NCBI GenBank assembly: GCA_020635115.1
Contig: JACKAK010000006.1
Span: 62,001 to 126,000, forward strand
From: Halobacteriovoraceae bacterium
Lineage (GTDB): Bacteria > Bdellovibrionota > Bacteriovoracia > Bacteriovoracales > Bacteriovoracaceae
Length of the DNA stretch: 64,000 nucleotides
Reading direction: 5' to 3'
A program made the position numbers and the translations under genes. Numbering within the stretch: the stretch's first letter is position 1; every line of letters starts with the position of its first letter. The notes below the pieces were generated by a model. It had not been told where the DNA came from. It searched no databases and saw only the letters and a program-made list of their open reading frames with translations. This document shows, piece after piece, positions 54,959-63,343 of this stretch.

Positions 54959-55982
54959 AAACAGTACTCAATATTTGAGAAGGTACAAATTTATTATAAT
55001 CAAAGATTAGATAAAAGGTATTAAATTTTTTATTTCCTGGTGATAGTCGAATTTTCTCTTTCCATCCTTTGATATTGTAATCAGCGATATTTTCATTTGG
55101 TTTCAATATAATGAACAGAGCAAACTCAAATTTTTTCAACTTTTTAGATATTTGATATGTAATGCAACCGATTGTATTTCTATAATTAAATTCAATAAGT
55201 GTGTGAACACAGTTTTGACTAACTAGTGAATCCATCTGTATAAAATCAACTTTTTCATTTTTGAAGATATATTCATTAATTTGATCTCTTTCTTTTTGAA
55301 AATTATTGTATCTGAGTTCACCAAGATAATTTCTGAGTTCTGTTTCATAATTTGTATCATTTGAAAAAAGTAAATTTCCTGCATACCTCCCTGTTTTTGT
55401 CGTTAATGACATAATCGTCACAGGTGTCTTTCCTCGTAAAAAAATTGTACTTAAATCGAGTTTTTTAAGCTCATATTTTGAAAATATCACTGGAAATTTA
55501 AATTCAGTGTTCATCTGCCTAGAAATTTTCTTAGACCCCATCCCTGAAAAAAGATAAAGGTCTCTCATAAATATCTCTTTTTCTTTTTCGAGATATATAC
55601 TTGCTTCTTGTTTATTCTGAATTAACTGTGTATTTAACTTATCAATATTTAATTTTTTTGATAATTCAACTGCATATTTTTTATTATTTAGTTTTTTTTC
55701 GAGATTAGTATCCTCTAGTGCTCCCCACCAATTTTTAACTTCAAAATTTGTCTTATTTGTTATTTTTGGATAAAAACCAATTCTTTTAGATACTTCACTT
55801 AAAAAGTCTTCATCATATTTCAAATCAGTGACTAAATAATCATTTTGATCTTGAATATAAAAAAAAAGATATTCAAATTCATTTGGAATTTTTTTTGAAA
55901 TATTAAAAAGTTCACACTCATAATTAAAATTACTTTTCCAATAATTTACATGATTGTCTTTTCGTAATAGTAAATTGATCAT
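54942..55982 (-). CDS. ATP-grasp-like protein next to DUF455
   Basis: About 346 residues from ATG 55982; a TTG at 56006 gives eight more. I see faint ATP-grasp features: a Gly/Ser loop in FMRDLYLFSGMGSKKI, equivalent to the phosphate-binding loop, a strand-turn around IFSKYELKKLDLSTIFLRGK, and a basic TTKTGRYAGN. The usual Glu/Asn metal ligands are not obvious, so catalysis is unproven. Residues 1-100 match no known domain. It overlaps the DUF455 gene by about 53 bp, and that conserved-looking pairing is the main clue that the two act together. ATP-grasp enzymes usually form amide or ester bonds. Confidence 0.5.
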   Translation of the reverse strand: MINLLLRKDNHVNYWKSNFNYECELFNISKKIPNEFEYLFFYIQDQNDYLVTDLKYDEDFLSEVSKRIGFYPKITNKTNFEVKNWWGALEDTNLEKKLNNKKYAVELSKKLNIDKLNTQLIQNKQEASIYLEKEKEIFMRDLYLFSGMGSKKISRQMNTEFKFPVIFSKYELKKLDLSTIFLRGKTPVTIMSLTTKTGRYAGNLLFSNDTNYETELRNYLGELRYNNFQKERDQINEYIFKNEKVDFIQMDSLVSQNCVHTLIEFNYRNTIGCITYQISKKLKKFEFALFIILKPNENIADYNIKGWKEKIRLSPGNKKFNTFYLIFDYNKFVPSQILSTVYENFN

Positions 55983-56763
55983 TATAACATTCCAGACTTT
56001 CCACAAAATCTACGTTAAGTTTTGCTTTAATCCTCAGATCTCGATTGTAATTGATGCCCTTCGATCTTTCAGGAGTTAATGGGTGTGGAAGATGTTCTAA
56101 ATAATAGTCCCATAATTTGCTATTTTTTTTCCACTTGTTCAAATAGTGGCACCCAAATTGAACATGAGATATTTCATCTTTTAAAACAACTCCAAGAACA
56201 TGTGCCGTGGCCTCATCTTGATAAAATTTAAATAGATTTTCATAGAAATAAGCAAAGTCTAAATTGGCCGATTCAAATGTTAGCGCCATAACACTTAAGT
56301 AATGAGATGGAGTTTCAAAATTATTTATATGTCTCCAAAAATAATCATTCAAAGAAAAGTCACCAAATTCATATCCTAAATCATTTAAACGTGAAACATA
56401 GAGTTTCAAATGTTTCTGCTCATCTTGTAAAGTTTTTGCAAGTCCAATAATAAATTTATTATCTTCCTTGGCCATATATGAAAATTTCAAAATTGCATAT
56501 GCCATTATTTCAATGGCCAGTAATTCATGATTTGCAAAAAAATGGAGGGCCATTGCTTTTTCGTGATTCTTAAAGAGATTACCTTTTTTGGGAAATTTGA
56601 CTTTATCATTGCTAAAAGAAATCTTCTTGATCCTCGCTGGGTCTTTGGGAAGTTCTCGATTAATTTTATGAGATAAATCAATCGAGTTCAGATCAATTTT
56701 AATAAGTTTGTCTTCAAGTTTTCCATGAAAAAGAATATGCTCGGAAATAGAAAATAGGTTCAT
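55930..56763 (-). CDS. DUF455 ferritin-like protein
   Basis: 277 residues. The helical core has the di-iron pattern of ferritin-like proteins: HFFANHELLAIEIMAYAIL (Glu and downstream Glu), DEQKHLKLY (ExxH), a helix with FESANLDFAYFYE, and DEISHVQFGCHYL (ExxH). DUF455 members are thought to be oxygen-activating or iron-binding and occur near ATP-grasp or biosynthetic genes. The start ATG overlaps the Suv3 stop (ATGA), showing translational coupling. Its C-terminus overlaps the ATP-grasp-like gene. Substrate unknown. Confidence 0.8.
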   Translation of the reverse strand: MNLFSISEHILFHGKLEDKLIKIDLNSIDLSHKINRELPKDPARIKKISFSNDKVKFPKKGNLFKNHEKAMALHFFANHELLAIEIMAYAILKFSYMAKEDNKFIIGLAKTLQDEQKHLKLYVSRLNDLGYEFGDFSLNDYFWRHINNFETPSHYLSVMALTFESANLDFAYFYENLFKFYQDEATAHVLGVVLKDEISHVQFGCHYLNKWKKNSKLWDYYLEHLPHPLTPERSKGINYNRDLRIKAKLNVDFVESLECYNDQFTITKRQSCKLLEK

Positions 56764-59360
56764 TTTCTTGGCCCACTAAACTTTCTTCCCTTGCCTCTTC
56801 TTGTAGATTTCTTTTTATTACCGTGAGTTGCTTTATGAATGTGTCCTGGCCTAATTTTACGTTTAAATGAAAACCTTTTCAGATTAAAACACTCTTCGCA
56901 TATATTAAAATTAAATTTAACCGGTAACTCAACTCCACAACTTGAACAAGTTGGAACCATCTTTTTAGAGAGTAGTTCGTTAAGTTTCTCAATAGCATTT
57001 CCTTTGTTTTCTAACAATTCAACTTCAGTGAAAACAAAGTTTTTATTTTGAAAATGTCTTGCTAACCATTGATAAAGTTCTGTGCACTTTATAGAGGTCT
57101 CCAAATAATCGATATCCTTCGATTTTGCATCTATTTTGGGAAATTCGATGGCCATACCTTGCACATAATAGGTCAGTATCGAATGAAAATACTCCACGTG
57201 ATCAATTAATCCCAAATTTACAGGAGCACACGAAAACCCAAAAATTTCTGAAGAGCTTAAAATTTCCTTCTCATCGGCCTCTTCAACCATTTCGGCCAGT
57301 TCAATCATCTCTTTCAATTCCACACAGAAAAAAGGATTTTTAAAAGTCATCGTATTAAAAAGTCTTAAAAATTCAGAAAGTTTTAATAATGGTAGCCCAT
57401 TGGTTTTCAAGGCAGAATTAACTTGATTATAAATTTCAAGATCAGGGCCAACCATTGCGTGTTCACTCTGTTCAAGAATTGTTTCAAGGGCCTTTTTAAT
57501 ATCTACTAATCCTGACTCCTCTCTCTCTAGACATGTCACATGCCCAATAGGAAATCTATTAAATCGCCCGGCCCTTCCTGCGATTTGCTTAATTTCACTA
57601 TCTGAAATCCTAAATTCTTTGGAGTCTATGTATTTTAACAAAGTTGAAAATACAATTCTTTTGATTGGAAGATTCATACCCATTGCGATAGCATCAGTAC
57701 TAACAATTATATCAGTTTCTCCAATATCAAATTTTCTGGCCTGCTCCCTTCTAACCTCAGGACTGAGTCGACCATAGACGATAGACACTTTAAAACCCAA
57801 TCCTTCAAGTTCTCTTTTATATTTTAAGGCGTTTCTCCTAGAAAATACGATCAGAGCATCATTTTTTTTCAAACTTTTTAGAAGTATTGGAGATCTTTCG
57901 ACAATTAATTCTGTCATTCTTTCATATTCTTTGACTTCGAGTTTATCTCCACAAAGATCACAAATTATTTTAACGAGATCGAGAACACTTTTATCACCAC
58001 ATAAATGAATCTCATCGGCCTGTAAATTAACAAGCGCCCTGGTCCATGCCCATCCCCTCTGAGGATCGCGAATCATCTGAATTTCATCAATTACACAACA
58101 ATCAAAGTGATCTTGAAGTTTGGCCATTTCAATGGTGGAAGAATAGTGAGTGGCCCCTTGCGTTTCAACAACTTCTTCACCTGTTAATAGTGTCGTCTTA
58201 ACACCTTTTGAATTCATCGTATCATACAACTCTGAGGCCAATAATCTTAGAGGAGCTAAATAGGATCCTTTTTGAGATTTACAAAGGGCCTCAATAGCGT
58301 GATATGTCTTACCTGAATTTGTAGGGCCGCAGTGATAAATAATTCTACGATTGATTCTTCTAGCATTGCTGTGAATCCAAAACTCGCCTAGATATTCTTT
58401 GAGAATATTTCCTGAAATATCTTTCCTTTTAAGCAACATGACCGATTGAACTAGTTTTTTAAATTCCCTTTCATGATAACGTTCATCTCGCCAAATATTA
58501 GTCTTAAGTTGAAGAAAGTAGCGCTCAAACTCTTTCTGACTGATAAGATCTCCCCTTAAACCTTGAGACCTTAAATTTTTTACAAATTCTATTTTAAGAT
58601 TTTCACAATGTTTTGAGGCCAATTCTGAAGGAAATACAATCGCACTTCTAAAAGACTGTTTTAAATTTGACTCGAGTTTAGTTAATGTTGATTTTCTGAG
58701 ATCTTTTTTGAACTGATTAACTAACTTTTCTAAAGACTTATTGATGGCAGAATAAAAATTTTCAAAAAGAATAAGACCTTCATCAACATTGGATTCAATT
58801 TCATCAATTCTCTCTTGAATAAGATTCTTTCCTCGCTTTTCAATCTGATCACGTAGTTTCGAACGAAACTCAGATTGGCAGTCCATACACAAACACTTGA
58901 GAGTACTTAAATTTAACTTTGGAAAAGAATCAACTTCAAAAACTTTCCTGATTTCATCCTTACTCTGTTCGTGATGAGTTAAAGTGGACTTCATCCACGA
59001 TTGAACTTCCTCTATGGATTCAATCAACTTATTTTCAACAAAATTTCCTTCATCATCAGTAAATTTCCCTTTTAAAGCTTCTGGAAATAAATATTGTTCA
59101 AGTAGACCTGTCTCAATCAAATTATCTACATTGATGAAAATATCGTAAGGAATAAAATCTTTTTCAAAAATTGAACTTAAACTCGTAAACTCATGAAAAA
59201 AATCCTTCAATGACTTTGCTAAAGGACAAACTTTAGCAAGAAATTGTTCAACATCTTTTGTATTCCTTAAGTCACTTTCTTCTAAATCATTTTCTTCAAT
59301 GAGTAGTTTTTTTGTTGAAATTATTAGTTCTGAAATCTGCTTTGAATTTAAGTCAATCAT
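56760..59360 (-). CDS. Suv3-type DExH RNA helicase with C-terminal zinc ribbon
   Basis: 866 residues. Residues 1-340 are helical and lineage-specific. The helicase core follows: Walker A HCGPTNSGKTYHA (residues 343-355), TGEEV, DEIQ motif II (425-428), then a second RecA domain with VFSRRN, TDAIAMGMNLP and motif VI QIAGRAGRF (592-600). This arrangement and DEIQ are the hallmark of mitochondrial Suv3, an RNA helicase of the degradosome. A four-Cys ribbon (CSSCGVELP..CEECF) and a very basic tail (RRGKGRKFSGPRK) close the protein, fitting nucleic-acid binding. Suv3 homologues are rare in bacteria, mainly found in some proteobacteria. First gene of a four-gene operon. Confidence 0.88.
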   Translation of the reverse strand: MIDLNSKQISELIISTKKLLIEENDLEESDLRNTKDVEQFLAKVCPLAKSLKDFFHEFTSLSSIFEKDFIPYDIFINVDNLIETGLLEQYLFPEALKGKFTDDEGNFVENKLIESIEEVQSWMKSTLTHHEQSKDEIRKVFEVDSFPKLNLSTLKCLCMDCQSEFRSKLRDQIEKRGKNLIQERIDEIESNVDEGLILFENFYSAINKSLEKLVNQFKKDLRKSTLTKLESNLKQSFRSAIVFPSELASKHCENLKIEFVKNLRSQGLRGDLISQKEFERYFLQLKTNIWRDERYHEREFKKLVQSVMLLKRKDISGNILKEYLGEFWIHSNARRINRRIIYHCGPTNSGKTYHAIEALCKSQKGSYLAPLRLLASELYDTMNSKGVKTTLLTGEEVVETQGATHYSSTIEMAKLQDHFDCCVIDEIQMIRDPQRGWAWTRALVNLQADEIHLCGDKSVLDLVKIICDLCGDKLEVKEYERMTELIVERSPILLKSLKKNDALIVFSRRNALKYKRELEGLGFKVSIVYGRLSPEVRREQARKFDIGETDIIVSTDAIAMGMNLPIKRIVFSTLLKYIDSKEFRISDSEIKQIAGRAGRFNRFPIGHVTCLEREESGLVDIKKALETILEQSEHAMVGPDLEIYNQVNSALKTNGLPLLKLSEFLRLFNTMTFKNPFFCVELKEMIELAEMVEEADEKEILSSSEIFGFSCAPVNLGLIDHVEYFHSILTYYVQGMAIEFPKIDAKSKDIDYLETSIKCTELYQWLARHFQNKNFVFTEVELLENKGNAIEKLNELLSKKMVPTCSSCGVELPVKFNFNICEECFNLKRFSFKRKIRPGHIHKATHGNKKKSTRRGKGRKFSGPRK

Positions 59361-59484
59361 TCAATACCATTACCTATAGCGTTATAATAAATCAAGTGAG
59401 AATTGATTCCCAAACTTGCTGCTAAAACGAAAATTGTTGTGTAGAATTTAGCAACTAATCTTACCACTAAATTAAGGATAGAAA

Positions 59485-60474
59485 ATGATTAATACATGGC
59501 TAACTGAAACTTTTCAAATTAAATATCCCATTATCCTTGCTCCCATGTTCCTTGTAAGCAATGAAGATATGCTCATCGCGGCCGCAAATGGTGGATTTAT
59601 GGGTTGTGTACCTGCTTTAAACTACAGAACTCCTGAACTTTTTGAAGAGGCCTTAAACAAAATTAGAAAAGAAACACAAGGGCCCTTTGGTGTAAACTTA
59701 ATTGTAAATAAATCAAATATACATCTAAAAAAACAATTAGATGTTTGTGCCAAAGTTAAACCTGCCTTCATCATTACTTCATTAGGTTCGCCTAAAACCG
59801 TCATTGAAGTTTGTAAACCTCTAGGTATCAAAGTTTTCTGTGATGTTGTTGATATTGAGTATGCATTGAAAGTTGAACAGTTAGGGGCAGATGCAATTAT
59901 TGCTGTTAATAGTGGAGCAGGAGGACATGCTGGCCCAACGCCCGCTTCAATACTTATACCAATGTTAAAAAAGGCCTGTTCAATTCCGGTTATATCAGCT
60001 GGTGGAGTTGGAACTGGAGCTGGACTTCTTTCTGTGCTGGCCATGGGATCTTCAGGTGTTTCGATTGGAAGTCCTTTTATTGCAACAAAAGAAAGTCACG
60101 TAAGTGAAGAATACAAAAAAGCTGCGGTAGACTATGGAGCAAAAGATATTGTATTAACGACTAAAGTTTCAGGAACTCCATGCACTGTTATTAAAACCCC
60201 ATATGTAGAAAAGATTGGGGTTGATCAAAATATGCTTGAGCGATTTTTAAATTCAAATAAAAAAATAAAAAAGTACGCTAAAATGCTCACCTATTACAAG
60301 GGCATGAAACTAGTTGAAAAGGCGGCCTTTGCAGCAACATATAAAAGTGTCTGGTGTGCAGGGCCCTCGATTGAATTCGTTCATGAAATTTCTTCAGTCA
60401 AGGAGATCATTGATCGTATTATTTCTGAATATAATATTGCTTTTGAGGAGTTAAAAAATTTAAAGAATGTTTGA
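59485..60474 (+). CDS. Nitronate monooxygenase / 2-nitropropane dioxygenase-like flavoprotein
   Basis: 329 residues, a TIM-barrel flavoenzyme of the NMO/FabK family. N-terminal IKYPIILAPMFLVSN, the FMN-phosphate motif SGAGGHAGPTP, and the barrel end ISAGGVGTGAGLLSVLAMGSSGVSIGS are diagnostic. Such enzymes oxidise nitronates such as propionate-3-nitronate; related FabK reduces enoyl-ACP. The catalytic His of NMO is consistent with GGHAGP. The downstream MFS gene overlaps it by 8 bp. AAGGAT is present upstream of the ATG. Confidence 0.88.
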   Translation: MINTWLTETFQIKYPIILAPMFLVSNEDMLIAAANGGFMGCVPALNYRTPELFEEALNKIRKETQGPFGVNLIVNKSNIHLKKQLDVCAKVKPAFIITSLGSPKTVIEVCKPLGIKVFCDVVDIEYALKVEQLGADAIIAVNSGAGGHAGPTPASILIPMLKKACSIPVISAGGVGTGAGLLSVLAMGSSGVSIGSPFIATKESHVSEEYKKAAVDYGAKDIVLTTKVSGTPCTVIKTPYVEKIGVDQNMLERFLNSNKKIKKYAKMLTYYKGMKLVEKAAFAATYKSVWCAGPSIEFVHEISSVKEIIDRIISEYNIAFEELKNLKNV

Positions 60475-61717
60475 AATCCTGAAAAAACCCAATTATCGAA
60501 AACTCTATATTGCTTCATCTATATCTGAGCTAGGATCTTTCGTTACAGATATGGCCCTTACGGTTTTTCTGTTTGAACTTTCTAACAAAGACAATTCAAT
60601 TTTAGGTATTAACAGGGCCGTATTCTTATCATTCTATACACTAGGAACTATGCTTGGAGGTGTAAGCGCGGAGAAAATCAACCGCAAAAAAATTCTCCTT
60701 TTTTGTGAATTCATTCGTTTTCCAGTGGTTCTATGTCTTCTATTTTGGCAAAACGTTTCATTAGTCATATTCATCAACGGGTTCATCGGTCTATTTACTG
60801 GACTTTTCAACCCTGCAAGACAGGCCATGATTAATGATATGATACCTCCGATACAAATGAATCAGGCCAATTCATTATTTGGATCAACAATGGCCATTTT
60901 ACATCTTGTGGCCCCTCTGATTGGGCCGGTGTGGTATTCATATTCTAAATCTATTAATGAAATCATCATTTTTGACTTGATCACTTATGCATTTGGTATT
61001 TTTTTACTTTTAAAACTTGTCTACAGGCCTCCTTCACATCAAGAAAAGAATAAAAAAGAAACTTCAAAATTTTTTCATGACCTTAAGGAAGGAGCAATTT
61101 TTATTTCAAAACGACCTGATCTAAAAGCAATGTTTATGAACTCTGTAATCACAGGTCTTTGTATTGGAGTTCTCATTCCCCTATTACTTCCCTATTTAAA
61201 TGAAGAATTCTCTAAAGGAAGTGCCGAATATGGTTACTTGCTCGGGGCCTTTGGTGTTGGAGGTATCTTTGGTGGCCCATTATGTAGTTTTCTATCTAGA
61301 AAAATTAAAACTGGCCCACTAACAATATACTCGGTGATGGCCGAACCGTTTTTCATGTTTTTTTGGTTATTATCTTCAAATCTATACTTATCTATGCTTG
61401 TTTTTGCAGTTTGGGGAGTGGTTGTTATTTTCAGAATAACTGCTCACCTGAACTATATTTCTCAATCAGTTGAAGGAAATTATCTGGCCCGACTTCATTC
61501 TTTATTGGACCTCTCGTTCGTTTTTCCAAATGTCACTGGAGGAATTTTGATTGGGTTTATTGGAGACTACTATCCAGCAAGTAATATTTTATGGATAACA
61601 CTTGCTTTTTTTGCATTTTTTATTTTTATTCGACTTCCTTCTTCGAATATGAAAGCTTTATTCAAAGGAATCGAAGGTCAAGTTTATCGTGATGAAAACT
61701 CATTTGATCAGGCCTAG
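60467..61717 (+). CDS. MFS transporter, MFS_3/enterobactin-exporter type
   Basis: 416 residues and about 12 membrane spans. The start LKKPNYRKLYIASSISELGSFVTD is typical of MFS_3. Between spans 2 and 3 lies the charged loop SAEKINRKKIL, and the segment LFNPARQAMINDMIPP occurs after span 4. The central loop (VYRPPSHQEKNKKETSKFFHDL) separates the halves. It probably exports a small molecule by proton antiport; the substrate is not readable. It is translationally coupled to the flavoenzyme gene. Confidence 0.88.
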   Translation: MFEILKKPNYRKLYIASSISELGSFVTDMALTVFLFELSNKDNSILGINRAVFLSFYTLGTMLGGVSAEKINRKKILLFCEFIRFPVVLCLLFWQNVSLVIFINGFIGLFTGLFNPARQAMINDMIPPIQMNQANSLFGSTMAILHLVAPLIGPVWYSYSKSINEIIIFDLITYAFGIFLLLKLVYRPPSHQEKNKKETSKFFHDLKEGAIFISKRPDLKAMFMNSVITGLCIGVLIPLLLPYLNEEFSKGSAEYGYLLGAFGVGGIFGGPLCSFLSRKIKTGPLTIYSVMAEPFFMFFWLLSSNLYLSMLVFAVWGVVVIFRITAHLNYISQSVEGNYLARLHSLLDLSFVFPNVTGGILIGFIGDYYPASNILWITLAFFAFFIFIRLPSSNMKALFKGIEGQVYRDENSFDQA

Positions 61718-61868
61718 ATATTTTCTGAAATAAGTGTATATAATGAATTTGCCTATGCACTTCTTTGTCTTTTCAAATAGTTGAAGTCTGAATAAATATC
61801 CTCTGGAGTATGTATCTTTTACAATCATGCTGTGAACAAACTTTTGGGAATATATAATTATTGCGGAC

Positions 61869-61892
61869 AATCTCTTCTTTAAAGAAGAGATT
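61869..61892. repeat. Perfect 24-bp palindrome upstream of the amidase gene
   Basis: AATCTCTTCTTT/AAAGAAGAGATT with no spacer, 32 bp before the amidase ATG. It could be a dimeric operator or the stem of a terminator for the MFS gene. Confidence 0.55.
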
Positions 61893-61924
61893 AACATCTT
61901 AAAATATAGGGTAAATCTATAAAA

Positions 61925-63343
61925 ATGAAGTTTTATACATTATCTACATTTTTGATCATTTTAAGTAACATACTTATAAGTTCCATATCACTTGCTATTG
62001 AAATAAATACTAGTGATAGGATAGATTTTTTAGACTTTGAAGATTTCCAATACAAAATAACGAGTGTAGATTTTCAAAATGCTTTCAATCGTATTGTTCA
62101 TCCAAGCTTAAAATATGAAAAAAACCTTAATTTTTTAAGAAATGATAACGGAATTTATGCGATTGAATTTCTAAGAAACCCTGATGAACCTATTCTTAAC
62201 GAACAGTATCCTGACATATTATATACTCTCCATTTTGGCGATCAAACTGATCTAAAATCTACTCAAAATAAATGTTTTAGCTCTTCGGATGATTTAAGTG
62301 ATCTAAACATTATTTTAGACCCAGGACATATGGATGAAGAATATGCAGATTTAGATGATAGAAGAGTTACAATGATTGAGACCGGTTACACTTTTACTGA
62401 AGCAAGATTAAACCTGTTCACTGCATATGCATTAAGAGATTTACTAGAAGCGCGAGGAGCAAAAGTTTTACTTACTAGAACACTCGAAAAGAAATCTACA
62501 TTAGGAATTTCATTTAAAGAGTGGTCTTCTAACATTGAAAATATAGTAAAAGCATACCGCTCAAATGTAATTTTTAAACAAGGAAGACTTCCAACTGACA
62601 TCGAACAAACAGAAGCTATAAAATGGTTCTTAGAACCTGGATCAATTATGTCTTTGTTTAGGTTGTATTCAAGAGATGAAAGGTTGGCCAGACAAGATTT
62701 TGTCAACCAACAGCACCCTGAATTTTCATATTCCAAGGCCGATCTCTTTTTATCAATTCATTACAATGGTATGCACATCAAACATGATATCAATGGCCAA
62801 AGTACATTTGATCCCAAAAATGAAAAAGGACTCAACATTGGACATTCATATAATTTCAATATGGGTTTTGTTCCTGGAAGTTTTATGAGTAATTCTGCTG
62901 GAGTTTCTGAATTAGAGGAAAATAGCTCTAAGTATCACTTTTTAAGACAAATTCTTGATAAGAACCTTATCGATGAGAGTATTAAATTCTGTAAGGCCAT
63001 TGTAGATGAACTGTCCAACTCAACAGGTATAAGACAAGCAACTCAAGATGATGCTTATTACTTAGTTGACTATAGTACTCAGGCACATGACAAAAGTGGA
63101 GAAATTGTGCACGGAATTTTTCACCGTAACTTAGACATGACGAGAATGGCCAGCGTCCCCTTATGTGCAGCAGAGGCCTTAGTCCAAGATAATTTTGATG
63201 AAGCTGCAAGACTTTCTCGGTATGAAGAAAACCAAATTGACGGTTTAAATGGGCCAGATCGAGCACTTCAAGTTGCTCAAGGTTTCTACAAAGGAATATT
63301 AAAGTACATAAATCAAAAAAAATGTAACGCAGAAGACCTTTAA
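61925..63343 (+). CDS. N-acetylmuramoyl-L-alanine amidase (Amidase_3)
   Basis: 472 residues with a signal peptide (about 1-24, SISLA-IE). The zinc amidase core begins NIILDPGHMDEE (His135) and continues through a Glu (Glu159 in YTFTEARLNL) and SIHYNGMH, the second zinc His. It ends with a region of the DEA type containing the catalytic Glu of the family, placed in CAAEALVQ. It is longer than AmiC-type enzymes because of a ~120-residue N-terminal region and insertions within the core. It cleaves the amide between MurNAc and L-Ala in peptidoglycan, so it works in the periplasm. Its last four bases overlap those of the convergent M3 peptidase. Confidence 0.85.
   Translation: MKFYTLSTFLIILSNILISSISLAIEINTSDRIDFLDFEDFQYKITSVDFQNAFNRIVHPSLKYEKNLNFLRNDNGIYAIEFLRNPDEPILNEQYPDILYTLHFGDQTDLKSTQNKCFSSSDDLSDLNIILDPGHMDEEYADLDDRRVTMIETGYTFTEARLNLFTAYALRDLLEARGAKVLLTRTLEKKSTLGISFKEWSSNIENIVKAYRSNVIFKQGRLPTDIEQTEAIKWFLEPGSIMSLFRLYSRDERLARQDFVNQQHPEFSYSKADLFLSIHYNGMHIKHDINGQSTFDPKNEKGLNIGHSYNFNMGFVPGSFMSNSAGVSELEENSSKYHFLRQILDKNLIDESIKFCKAIVDELSNSTGIRQATQDDAYYLVDYSTQAHDKSGEIVHGIFHRNLDMTRMASVPLCAAEALVQDNFDEAARLSRYEENQIDGLNGPDRALQVAQGFYKGILKYINQKKCNAEDL

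Noticed and set aside
61700..61897. 65-codon minus-strand frame between MFS and amidase genes
   Set aside because: Unconvincing composition and it spans the palindrome; no homology cues.
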